64,000 nucleotides of DNA from Bradyrhizobium diazoefficiens (GTDB lineage: Bacteria > Pseudomonadota > Alphaproteobacteria > Rhizobiales > Xanthobacteraceae). The notes under the pieces are model-generated. The model saw only the letters and a list, made by a program, of their open reading frames with translations, did not search any database and had not been told where the DNA came from. The DNA is taken from assembly GCF_018131015.1 (NCBI RefSeq), contig NZ_JAFCJJ010000019.1, positions 62,001 through 126,000 of the forward strand, read 5' to 3'. Of this stretch, positions 7,936 through 15,423 are shown one piece after another. A program made the position numbers and the translations under genes. The stretch's first letter is position 1. The number at the start of each line of letters is the position of its first letter.

Positions 7936-8964
7936 TCAGTGGCTGGTGGTGCGATTGCCGCTGGTATCGAAGTGGCGCAGCGCGCTGTTCTTCACCGCGA
8001 ACGGATGCCATTCGCCGGGACGGATGCTGTCCTCGGCCACGTGGGCCGGCGGCAGCTTTGCCGTGATCGGCTGCTTCGAATCGAAGCCCTCCATCACGCC
8101 GTAGACAATGCGCTCGGACCCCAGATACTCGGAACGGTCGACGCGGAACGAGAATTCGGTCGCGCCGCCGTCTTCGATCATGTCTCTAGGGAGGAAATTC
8201 TCCGGCCGGAAGCCGAGATAGCCGCCGCCATTGCGGCTGACGATGTTCATCGGCGGTGCGCCGACGAAGGTTGCGACGAAGAGGTCGGCGGGATTCTCGT
8301 AGATCTCGGGCGGCGTTCCCACCTGCCTGACACGGCCATGGTCGATCACCGCGATGCGGTCGCCCATGCCCATCGCCTCGACCTGGTCGTGGGTCACGTA
8401 GATGGTGGTGAGGCCGACCCGCTGCTGGAAATTCCTGATCTCCTGGCGGGCCGAGGTTCGCAGTTTGGCGTCGAGATTGGACAGCGGTTCGTCGAGCAGG
8501 AGCGCGGTCGGTTCGCGGACGAGCGCGCGCGCAAGCGCCACCCGCTGGCGCTCGCCGCCGGAGAGCTGGCGCGGCCGGCGGTCGAGAAGATGGTCGATGC
8601 CCAGCAATTGCGAGGCCCATTCGACCTTCTTCGCGATTTCCTCGCGGGGCACCCGCTGCGTGCGCAGCGGAAAGGCGATGTTGTTGCGGACCGTGTAGTG
8701 CGGATAGAGGCCGTAGCTCTGGAACATCATCGCAACGCCGCGGGCCCGCGGCGGGATCTCGTTGACGATGTTGCCGCCGATCAGGAGATCGCCGCTGGTC
8801 TGCTGCTCGAGGCCGCAGATGATGCGCAGGAACGTCGTCTTGCCGCAGCCGGAGGGGCCGAGCAGCACCATGAACTCGCCGTCCGGCACCCTGAGCGAAA
8901 TGCCGTCGACGGCGGCGACCTCGTTGAATTTCTTGACGATGTCCCTGGTCAATACCGCTGCCAT
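7936..8964 (-). CDS. ABC transporter ATP-binding protein (UgpC/MalK-like)
   Basis: 342 residues from the ATG at 8962-8964, with GGAGG a few bases upstream; an in-frame TTG at 8976 is unlikely. Walker A is GPSGCGKT at 36-43, the signature is LSGGERQR, Walker B is LLLDEPLSNLD, and the switch His is in YVTHDQVEAM. The C-terminal 100 residues form a TOBE domain (YLGFRPENF). It powers the adjacent permeases. The regulatory C-terminus is short compared with MalK, so MalT-like regulation is not expected. Confidence 0.93.
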   Translation of the reverse strand: MAAVLTRDIVKKFNEVAAVDGISLRVPDGEFMVLLGPSGCGKTTFLRIICGLEQQTSGDLLIGGNIVNEIPPRARGVAMMFQSYGLYPHYTVRNNIAFPLRTQRVPREEIAKKVEWASQLLGIDHLLDRRPRQLSGGERQRVALARALVREPTALLLDEPLSNLDAKLRTSARQEIRNFQQRVGLTTIYVTHDQVEAMGMGDRIAVIDHGRVRQVGTPPEIYENPADLFVATFVGAPPMNIVSRNGGGYLGFRPENFLPRDMIEDGGATEFSFRVDRSEYLGSERIVYGVMEGFDSKQPITAKLPPAHVAEDSIRPGEWHPFAVKNSALRHFDTSGNRTTSH

Positions 8965-8986
8965 CCATCCTCCCAAATCAATGCAT

Positions 8987-9013
8987 GGGGCTCCAATCGT
9001 GTGACGGAGCCCC
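8987..9013 (-). promoter_or_regulatory. Hairpin between binding-protein and ATPase genes
   Basis: GGGGCTCC and GGAGCCCC form a perfect eight-base stem with an 11-base loop in the 126-base gap after the substrate-binding gene. There is no long T run, so it is more likely an mRNA-stabilising or attenuating hairpin than a full terminator. In binding-protein operons such hairpins keep the level of the first gene's message above that of the membrane genes. Confidence 0.5.
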
Positions 9014-9090
9014 GATCGTGTGTGTCAACAAGGCTGCGGCCGCAGCAGTTTCCCTAACCGAAAGCAGCGATTGCGAAGCGGGCAGGGGTC

Positions 9091-10437
9091 TCAGGCTTTC
9101 TCATTCCACTTGTGGAAGATGGACTCAGATTGCTGGTGCGCCCATTTGACCGCGTCCTCGGCGGACATCTGGCCGGTCGCCGCCTTCGCCATCATGTCGC
9201 AGATGACGAAGTCGTTGTAGACCTCGTCCACCGCGGGCCAGGACGGACCGGGATATCCCGGCGAGGCCGACCACTGGTCGGAATCCTGCAGCACCGCGAG
9301 CTTGTCGCGCGGCGTCGAGGTCGGATCGTCCGAGAGGATCGGCATCGGCTTCGGCACGAGGTTGGCGAAGCAGGGGTTGTTGTAGCCCTCGCTCGCCTTG
9401 AACGCCTCCGGCCAATTGTCGGCGTAGTATTTGAGAAACTCGATCGCGCCTTCCTTGTTCTTGGCGAACTTCCAGATGCCGTAGAACTCGGAGGCACCGC
9501 CCATGATCTGGCGCACCGGTCCCTTCGGCGGCGTCATCACGAAGGTGTCGTCGGCGCCCTTCTTGTTGGCCTTCTGGTAGGTCCGGTAGGCCGAGATCGG
9601 GTTGATGATCATCGAGCCGATGCCCGAGGCAAGATAGCGGTTGTTGCTGGAATCGTCCCACGACAGCACTTCCGCCGTCATCGCCTCGTTGTAGAGCGCG
9701 GCGACGAACTTGACGGCTTCCACCGTCTCCTTGCTGTTGAGCACGACCTTCTTGCCCTCGGCGTCCTGGAGCGCGCCGCCAAAGCTCCAGAGCAGGCCGC
9801 GCCAGGTGGTGTTGGGATCGTTGCTGTGGCCGAGCGAGATGCCGACCGGATGGCCCTTGGCCTTCAGCTTGGCGCCGCCGATCCGGACGTTGTCCCAGGT
9901 GTCCGGTTTCATCCCGATCTCGTCCCACATGCTCTTGCGATAGAGGGACGGGAAGTTGATGTAGAAATCGGGGAAGGCGGACCAGGTCTTGTCGTCCTGG
10001 TTGTAGCCGATCTGCCGGCCGATCGTGGAGACCTTGCCGTACTTCTTCTCGGTCGCCTCGACGAGGCTGGTCACGTCGACGAGGAATTTGCGGTAGAGAT
10101 GCGCGCCGCCTGCGCCGTTCCAGCCGAACAGGTCGTGACCCGATTGCGCCGTGGCTTCGGCGGCTGCACGCGCGGCGACGTTGCCGACCGGGATGTGGTC
10201 GACGGCGACCTCGATGTGGTTCTTCTCACCCCAGTCCTTGGCAAACTTGTCGAACCATTTGTCGTATTCCGGAACGAAATGGCTCCACTGCACGATCGAG
10301 AGGGATTTGGTGTCGGCGTAGGCCGATGAGACGAAGGGAGCGGAAAGGGCCGGCGCCGAGCCGGCAGCAAGGAGAGTGAGACCGGTTTGCCTGAGAAAAC
10401 GGCGTCGCGTCACGCGCGGGAATTTGCCCGTACCCAT
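9091..10437 (-). CDS. Carbohydrate-type ABC transporter substrate-binding protein, Tat signal
   Basis: 448 residues from the ATG at 10435-10437, preceded by GGAGGAATTGAAC. The N-terminus has TRRRFLRQTG followed by a hydrophobic segment and an Ala-rich cleavage site (SSAYADT), a twin-arginine signal. The mature part is an extracellular solute-binding protein family 1 fold of normal length, with LSIVQWSHFVPEYDKWF at its start and GIWKFAKNKEGAIEFLKYYA in the C-terminal lobe. First gene of the importer operon, so it sets substrate specificity, which cannot be named. Tat export may mean it folds, or binds a ligand, before export. Confidence 0.92.
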   Translation of the reverse strand: MGTGKFPRVTRRRFLRQTGLTLLAAGSAPALSAPFVSSAYADTKSLSIVQWSHFVPEYDKWFDKFAKDWGEKNHIEVAVDHIPVGNVAARAAAEATAQSGHDLFGWNGAGGAHLYRKFLVDVTSLVEATEKKYGKVSTIGRQIGYNQDDKTWSAFPDFYINFPSLYRKSMWDEIGMKPDTWDNVRIGGAKLKAKGHPVGISLGHSNDPNTTWRGLLWSFGGALQDAEGKKVVLNSKETVEAVKFVAALYNEAMTAEVLSWDDSSNNRYLASGIGSMIINPISAYRTYQKANKKGADDTFVMTPPKGPVRQIMGGASEFYGIWKFAKNKEGAIEFLKYYADNWPEAFKASEGYNNPCFANLVPKPMPILSDDPTSTPRDKLAVLQDSDQWSASPGYPGPSWPAVDEVYNDFVICDMMAKAATGQMSAEDAVKWAHQQSESIFHKWNEKA

Positions 10438-10659
10438 GTTCAATTCCTCCTCTGGACGTCTCCCAATTGGAGCAGGCTCATCCGGATGAGGAGTCGGTTC
10501 TGGCTCGGTCCTGGATCCGCCTTTTCGAGGACGAACATACCTTTCAGGCCCCCGAGGGCCTTTGGACTAAAGCCGGTCACTCGGTACGCTGGCGTACAGA
10601 GATCGGCCGCGGGCGAAGCCGCCCGGCGCCGGTGCGAAGCAGCAATTTTGATGTCGGCC

Positions 10660-11556
10660 TCAGACGCAGCAGAGGCAGCTGCGCATCAGGCCGGTGCCTG
10701 CCGGAATGCGATGCTCGTGCAGGCCGCCGCGATTCACATACCCGTATTCCGAACCTATGATCTGATAGCACTCACAGGTTCGCCGCGCGAGCGCCGCGCG
10801 ATCACAGATGTCGATGCCGCCGCGCTGCCTGACGAGCCCGCCGGTTCGCTCAAGTTCGGCGAGCGTCGTCGTGATGCTGGCGCGGCGCACGCCCAGGATC
10901 ACCGACAGCAGATCGTGGGTGACGGGAATCAGCCGGTCGTCCAGGCGGTCGGCCGCCAGCAGAAGCCAGCGGCTCAGCCGTTCCTCGAGACTGTGACGTG
11001 CGCTGCAAAGCGTGGTCTGGGCGTTCTGCACCAGCAGCGCATGGATGTAGTTGAACAACTGTTGCTGGATGTCCGGCGTCCGGTGCGCGACCCGGCGCAG
11101 GTCGGAGGCCGCGACGCGCAAGGCATAGCCGGGGACCGACATCAGGCAGCGGTTGGGCGAGCGCTGGATGCCGAGCATCGCCGCCACGCCGACGAAGCCG
11201 AGGCGGCCGACCATCGCGATCTCGACCGGCCCGTCGCGCTGCGTCCGCATCAGCAGCGATGCGACGCCGCGCTCGATGAAGTAGATGTGCTCGATGGGAT
11301 GATGGTAGTCCTGGAGGATAGACCGGCGCTTGAGCGCAACGGGCTCCAGGAAGGGGCGGAGCCGCTCGAAGGACGCAGGCGCAAGCCCGGCCAGCAGGCT
11401 GTTCTGGACCCGAACCGTCTGTTCGCGGCTGGCATTGCTGAGTGCGTTGTCCAACGCTATCCCATGGCGCTTCCCCGCGACGCTTGCCCGTCCGGATGTG
11501 TCAGCCCGGCAGGTCGTCCTTAGGGATAGGCTACTCCGACCCCGCTGCGGAGTCAT
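10660..11556 (-). CDS. Crp/Fnr-family transcriptional regulator
   Basis: Up to 298 residues. The cyclic-nucleotide-binding-like domain starts near residue 48 (NSLLAGLAPASFERLRPFL) and the helix-turn-helix is LSVILGVRRASITTTLAELE. The start is uncertain: the ATG at 11556 has no clear ribosome site, and the first 45 residues look unlike the family, so a GTG or TTG start nearer 11420-11450 is possible. No Fnr-type N-terminal Cys cluster is present. The C-terminus ends CLCCV, an odd tail. It lies 222 bases upstream of the ABC operon on the same strand, but a regulatory link is only inferred from position. Confidence 0.8.
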   Translation of the reverse strand: MTPQRGRSSLSLRTTCRADTSGRASVAGKRHGIALDNALSNASREQTVRVQNSLLAGLAPASFERLRPFLEPVALKRRSILQDYHHPIEHIYFIERGVASLLMRTQRDGPVEIAMVGRLGFVGVAAMLGIQRSPNRCLMSVPGYALRVAASDLRRVAHRTPDIQQQLFNYIHALLVQNAQTTLCSARHSLEERLSRWLLLAADRLDDRLIPVTHDLLSVILGVRRASITTTLAELERTGGLVRQRGGIDICDRAALARRTCECYQIIGSEYGYVNRGGLHEHRIPAGTGLMRSCLCCV

Positions 11557-11616
11557 CCGAACCTAAAGTCGTGCAAGAGGTGGCCGGGGTCTCCGGCTGC
11601 GAGGGCGGGCATTTGG

Positions 11617-11691
11617 GCTCTGCGCAGCAGTGCAACAGCGCGTCGAAGACGCGCGTGAACGCGCTGACAGTGCTGCAGCGCGTCCGGGACA
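11617..11691. repeat. Foldback repeat A, partial and diverged copy
   Basis: The end (CTGCAGCGCGTCCGGGACA) matches the last 19 bases of the two full copies at 5972 and 12159, and the start (GCTCTGCGC-GCAG) matches their middle. The first half of the element is missing. As after the full copy at 12159, a GC-rich terminator-like hairpin preceded by CTGAAAAC follows within 25 bases, suggesting that the two places derive from one duplicated segment. Confidence 0.5.
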
Positions 11692-11707
11692 GGTGAGGGA
11701 TCAAACT

Positions 11708-11730
11708 GAAAACGGGGCCCGAGGGCCCCG
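11708..11730 (-). terminator. Terminator-like hairpin for a minus-strand transcript
   Basis: CGGGGCCC and GGGCCCCG (11713-11730) form an eight-base inverted repeat around GA; with a four-base loop seven pairs remain. On the minus strand it is followed by GTTTTCAG. It closely resembles the rpmG terminator at 12311-12338 and stands directly after the stop codon of the small minus-strand frame at 11731-11925. Confidence 0.5.
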
Positions 11731-11925
11731 TCAAACCAGCGCGGGCGCTTTACGCGCTTGAGCTCGGCGACCTTCGATGCTCGCCCAGAACCCGGAGCAT
11801 ACGAAGGCGTCCGCGTGGCGGACGACGCGGTGCGAGCGGATGTTTGGCGAGATCCCCCCGTATTTGCCGCGCTCCGGCGTGGCTGTCCTCACACACTGAA
11901 GGCACGACAAGACTTTGCACGACAA
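11731..11925 (-). CDS. Small unknown ORF, doubtful
   Basis: 64 residues from an ATG at 11925, ending immediately before a terminator-like hairpin. Nothing in it is recognised; residues include CVRTATPERGKYGGIS and ADAFVCSGFWASIEGRR. Its N-terminal codons overlap a 15-base tandem repeat (GCACGACAAGACTT at 11902 and again at 11917). No good ribosome site was found. The case for it is the terminator; the case against is the lack of a recognisable family and the overlapping open frames usual in GC-rich DNA. It could equally be the remnant of a repeat. Confidence 0.22.
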   Translation of the reverse strand: MSCKVLSCLQCVRTATPERGKYGGISPNIRSHRVVRHADAFVCSGFWASIEGRRAQARKAPALV

Positions 11926-12158
11926 GACTTGGCGACAACCTGAAGCTTGACGACAATCTCATGACATGAACTCCCAAATCCGGAACGGAAATGCCGCACC
12001 GGTGAGTTCACGGTAACATACAATCGGAGGCGAACAACCGAAGGTTGAGTCGATATCTGCCGATAATTGCGCCACACCGCATCGGCTGGAGGTGTCACGG
12101 TCTTCGCAGCAATGGAGGCAATGCTTCGAGGTTTCGCGCTCGTCTGATTCAGCGCTCT
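11926..12158. other. Stretch with no supported gene
   Basis: From the small ORF to repeat A copy 2. Locally AT-richer than its surroundings (CGGTAACATACAATCGG, GATAATTGCGCC). Several short overlapping frames exist without ribosome sites or recognisable products. It could hold the promoter for the 11731-11925 ORF. Confidence 0.4.
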
Positions 12159-12296
12159 TGCCCCGGACGCAGCGCAGCGCTTCTTCAGCGGTGCGCTGCT
12201 GAGCCGGGGCCCACGTCTCCGTAAGCGAACCGTGTTGCTTTCTGGGTCCCGGCTCTGCGCGGCAGCGTTTCACGCTGCAGCGCGTCCGGGACACGA
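12159..12296. repeat. Foldback repeat A, copy 2
   Basis: 138 bases matching 5972-6110 with only scattered differences, for example GCCCACGTCTCCGTAAGC against GCCCATGTCTCCGCAAGC. The termini are inverted relative to each other. It sits just downstream of the rpmG terminator; copy 1 sits downstream of the ABC operon. Both copies therefore lie at transcript ends. Confidence 0.75.
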
Positions 12297-12310
12297 GAGA
12301 TGGGGCTGAA

Positions 12311-12338
12311 AACAAAACGGGGCCCCGAAAGGGCCCCG
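12311..12338 (-). terminator. rpmG rho-independent terminator
   Basis: On the minus strand CGGGGCCC-TTTCG-GGGCCCCG (12318-12338) is a perfect eight-pair stem with a five-base loop, followed by TTTTGTTTTC. It begins 27 bases after the rpmG stop codon. Confidence 0.85.
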
Positions 12339-12365
12339 CAAAATTCTTCGGCGTCTACCGCGATC

Positions 12366-12533
12366 TTACTTGATCTTGGCTTCCTTGAATTCGACGTGCT
12401 TGCGCGCCACGGGATCGTACTTCTTCTTGACCAGCTTGTCGGTCATGGTGCGCGAATTCTTCTTGGCGACGTAGTAGAAGCCGGTGTCGGCCGAGGACAC
12501 GAGCTTGACCTTGATGGTGACCGCTTTGGCCAT
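12366..12533 (-). CDS. rpmG: 50S ribosomal protein L33
   Basis: 55 residues, too short for many gene finders' cut-offs. The translation begins MAKAVTIKVKLVSSADTGFY and continues YVAKKNSRTMTDKL to a Lys-rich end (VEFKEAKIK), matching alphaproteobacterial L33. It lacks the zinc-binding Cys pairs of some L33 proteins, which is the normal state for this group. A GAGG lies upstream of the ATG at 12531-12533. It is a single-gene unit with its own terminator. Confidence 0.95.
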   Translation of the reverse strand: MAKAVTIKVKLVSSADTGFYYVAKKNSRTMTDKLVKKKYDPVARKHVEFKEAKIK

Positions 12534-12658
12534 GTTCTGAACCTCAGAATATTGGGGAATCTGGAGCCGGCCAAACGGCCCGCGTTGGCCGGCAACCTAG
12601 CCAGAAACGGCCGGAAGTCAAGGATTTAGGGGGTCAAAAGCACTCGAATCGGGCCTTT

Positions 12659-13984
12659 TCACCCCTCGAAGAAGCGGTTTTTCGGCCGCGGCAGGCCCAG
12701 ATTCTCCCTCAAAGTGGCCCCTTCGTACTCTTTCCGGAAAATCCCGCGCCGCTGCAGCTCCGGGACGACCTTGTCGACGAAGTCGTCGAGGCCCGCGGGC
12801 AGGAACGGGAACATGATGTTGAATCCGTCCGACCCGCGCCCGACCAGCCATTCCTCCATCTGGTCGGCGATGGTTTTCGCCGTGCCGACGAAGGACAGCC
12901 CGCCATAGCCGCCAACGCGCTGGGCGAGCTGCCGCACGGTGAGCTTGTCGCGCGCGGCGAGGTCGAGGAGGCGCTGCCGGCCGCTCTTGCTGGCATTGGT
13001 CTCCGGAATCTCCGGCAGTTGCCCGTCCGGATCGAATCCCGAGGCGTCCGTGCCGAGGACCACGGAGAGCGAAGCGATGGCGCTGTCGTAGTGCACGCGG
13101 CTGTCGAGCAGCGCGCGCTTCTCCTTGGCATCATCGACGCTGTCGCCGACCACGACAAAGGCGCCGGGAAGGATCTTGAGGTGCTCGGGGTCGCGGCCGA
13201 TCTTCTCCATGCGGCCCTTGATGTCGGCATAGAGCTTCTGTCCGTCGGCGAGGCTGCCGCCGCCGGTGAAGACGGCTTCCGCCGTCTCGGCCGCGAGCTG
13301 CTTGCCGTCCTCCGATGCGCCGGCCTGTACGATCAGCGGCCAGCCCTGCACCGGGCGGGCGATGTTGAGGGGGCCGCGCACCTTCAGATATTTGCCGTTG
13401 TGGTCGAGCACGTGCATCTTCGACGGGTCGAAGAACAGGCCGCTCTCGACGTCGCGCACGAAGGCGTCGTCGGCGAAGGAATCCCACAGGCCCGTGACGA
13501 CGTCGTAGAACTCGCGGGCGCGCTTGTAGCGCTCGGCGTGCTCCATGTGGTCGTCGAGGCCGAAATTCAGCGCGGCGTCCGGGTTCGAGGTGGTGACGAT
13601 GTTCCACCCGGCACGGCCGCCGCTGATATGGTCGAGCGAGGCGAAGCGGCGCGCGACGTGATAGGGCTCGTCGAAGGTGGTCGAACCGGTGGCGATCAGG
13701 CCGATGCGCGCGGTGACGGCCGAGAGCGCCGACAGCAGCGTGAACGGCTCGAACGAGGTCACGGTGTGGCTGCGCTTGAGCGCATTGACCGGCATGTTCA
13801 GCACGGCGAGATGATCGGCCATGAAGAAGGCGTCGAACTTGCCGGCCTCGAGCTTCTGGATCAGCGTCTTGATGTGACCGAAGTTGAAATTGGCGTCCGG
13901 CCAGGCGCCGGGATAGCGCCAGGCGCCGGTGTGGATGCTGATCGGGCGCATGAACGCGCCAAGCTTGAGTTGCCGTTGTGCCAT
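12659..13984 (-). CDS. LLM-class flavin-dependent monooxygenase (NtaA/SnaA/DszA family)
   Basis: 441 residues, the usual length for the class C flavin monooxygenases that use FMNH2 from a separate reductase. Family features are LGAFMRPISIHTGAWRYP at the N-terminus, HISGGRAGWNIVTTSNPDAA, the QGWPLIVQAGASEDG strand with ETAEAVFTGG, and a C-terminal GLDDFVDKVVPELQRRGIFR. Members oxidise chelators such as nitrilotriacetate, sulfur compounds or alkyl groups; the substrate here is not predictable. No flavin reductase gene is adjacent. It is a single gene on the minus strand; a foldback repeat lies upstream. Confidence 0.92.
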   Translation of the reverse strand: MAQRQLKLGAFMRPISIHTGAWRYPGAWPDANFNFGHIKTLIQKLEAGKFDAFFMADHLAVLNMPVNALKRSHTVTSFEPFTLLSALSAVTARIGLIATGSTTFDEPYHVARRFASLDHISGGRAGWNIVTTSNPDAALNFGLDDHMEHAERYKRAREFYDVVTGLWDSFADDAFVRDVESGLFFDPSKMHVLDHNGKYLKVRGPLNIARPVQGWPLIVQAGASEDGKQLAAETAEAVFTGGGSLADGQKLYADIKGRMEKIGRDPEHLKILPGAFVVVGDSVDDAKEKRALLDSRVHYDSAIASLSVVLGTDASGFDPDGQLPEIPETNASKSGRQRLLDLAARDKLTVRQLAQRVGGYGGLSFVGTAKTIADQMEEWLVGRGSDGFNIMFPFLPAGLDDFVDKVVPELQRRGIFRKEYEGATLRENLGLPRPKNRFFEG

Positions 13985-14107
13985 CGCGCCGTGTCCGTTC
14001 CTGGTGTCGTTCGGGAAGACATGGGGACGCGTGGGAACTTCGCCATCGGGGAAGGCGGGAAGAATCTTTTGTTTTTCGCCACGCTCTCAGCACGTTCGCG
14101 TCATCTC

Positions 14108-14194
14108 CGTCATGGCCGGGCTTGTCCCGGCCATCCACGCCTTGCTTAGCGGTACGAAGAACGTGGATGCCCGGGACAAGCCCGGGCATGACGG
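14108..14194. repeat. Foldback repeat B, copy 1
   Basis: A palindromic element: CGTCATGGCCGGGCTTGTCC, then GGCCATCCACG, a variable centre, CGTGGATGCCCGGGACAAGC and CCGGGCATGACGG. The same architecture recurs at 31191-31283 with a different centre. It folds into a long stem with internal stems on each arm. Such elements are widespread between Bradyrhizobium genes. Confidence 0.75.
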
Positions 14195-14198
14195 CGGG

Positions 14199-14951
14199 TT
14201 AGCCCAAAATGTCCTTCTGCATCTTGCCGCCGTAGAAATGGAAGAACGGCACCGGCGCGTCGTGGCGCAGTGGGCCGGTGGCAAGGCGGGTGTCGAGCTC
14301 GTTGAGGACGTTGCGCGTCATCGGATGCAGATCCGCGAGCGGCTTTGAGCCGAGCTCGACCCAAACCAGCTCGACCAGCTCGGCATCCGCATGGATCACG
14401 CCGTCGACGCGGTGCGCGATCGCGGAGGCGTCGGCCGTGAAGAAGCGCGTGTCGAACCGCTTGACGCGGCCGGGCGGAGTGATGGCGCGCGCGATCAGGA
14501 ACAGGCTGGAGGGATCGGGCAAGAGGCCCGCATCCGCGAACGGCTTCCAGGCGCCTTCGAGCCTCGCCACCGTGCCCTCGGCCTTGCGGCCGAGGCAGAG
14601 ACCGGTCTCCTCGCAGGCCTCGCGGATCGCGGCGATCGCCAGCGACTTGGCGCGCGAGGCCGGCGTCTTCGGGCTGCCCTTGGCGAGATTGGCTTCGAGC
14701 TCGGCGGTGATGGGCGCGGCGCAGGGCACGCGATGATCGTCCTTGTCGACGCGCCCGCCGGGGAAGACGAATTTTCCCGGCATGAACACGACCTTGTCGT
14801 GGCGCTTGCCGACCAGGACTTTTGGAATCGAGCCGCTGCGATCGACCAGGATCAGCGTCGCCGCATCCCTCGGGCGGAAATAGGGATGGTGGTCGGCTTC
14901 CTTCTCGTCGTGGACCTTTGCCTTCTCCATGGCCTGCGCCGTATCCGTCAT
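14199..14951 (-). CDS. NUDIX hydrolase with an insertion inside the Nudix box
   Basis: 250 residues from the ATG at 14949-14951, preceded by AGGTGG; the longer frame to 15020 overlaps the DUF983 gene. PGGRVDKDD starts the Nudix box and REACEETGL ends it, but some 40 residues (about 80-118) separate the halves, as in NUDT7/NUDT19-like and some CoA or peroxisomal Nudix enzymes. The metal-binding Glu pair is present (EACEE). Likely cleaves a nucleoside-diphosphate-linked substrate, perhaps an acyl-CoA. It follows the DUF983 gene closely on the same strand. Confidence 0.87.
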   Translation of the reverse strand: MTDTAQAMEKAKVHDEKEADHHPYFRPRDAATLILVDRSGSIPKVLVGKRHDKVVFMPGKFVFPGGRVDKDDHRVPCAAPITAELEANLAKGSPKTPASRAKSLAIAAIREACEETGLCLGRKAEGTVARLEGAWKPFADAGLLPDPSSLFLIARAITPPGRVKRFDTRFFTADASAIAHRVDGVIHADAELVELVWVELGSKPLADLHPMTRNVLNELDTRLATGPLRHDAPVPFFHFYGGKMQKDILG

Positions 14952-14982
14952 GTCCACCTGAACCCGCGTTTGTTGGTTTTGC

Positions 14983-15423
14983 TTATACCGGCGGAATACC
15001 ATCGGTCGGATTGTCCTCAAAGCCGTGCATGCGCAGAGCCCATTGCAATCCGACCACAGCTCCCTTCACGGGCTGCAGCAGGCCGAGCGATGCGAAGAAG
15101 GTGAAGGGCAGGTAGGCCGCAAAGGTCAGCCAGACCGGCGTCGCATAGTTGGTCTCGATCCACAGGATCGCGGGAACCACGATATGGCCGACGATGACGA
15201 TCACGAGATAGGCGGGCAGATCGTCGGCGCGATGCGGCGTGAAGTCGAGGCCGCAAGCCGCGCAATTGTCCGCCGTCTTCAGGAAGGCGCGGAACAGCTT
15301 GCCCTCGCCGCAGCGCGGGCAGCGGCCGCGAAAGCCGCGCTTCATGGCAGCGAAGACGTCGCGCTTCTCGACGAGGCCGGTCTCGCGCGTCCAGATTTTT
15401 GGAGCGGTTGTCATCGTCACCAT
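14983..15423 (-). CDS. DUF983 membrane protein with zinc ribbon
   Basis: 146 residues. CPRCGEGKLFRAF and CAACGLDF supply four Cys in two CxxC pairs, a probable zinc ribbon, followed by two or three membrane helices (YLVIVIVGHIVVPAILW and VWLTFAAYLPFTFFASLG). The ATG at 15421-15423 overlaps the rnr stop codon within ATGGTGA, so translation is coupled to RNase R; an ATG three codons later is possible. DUF983 has no established function. The rnr-DUF983-NUDIX order suggests one operon. Confidence 0.88.
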   Translation of the reverse strand: MVTMTTAPKIWTRETGLVEKRDVFAAMKRGFRGRCPRCGEGKLFRAFLKTADNCAACGLDFTPHRADDLPAYLVIVIVGHIVVPAILWIETNYATPVWLTFAAYLPFTFFASLGLLQPVKGAVVGLQWALRMHGFEDNPTDGIPPV

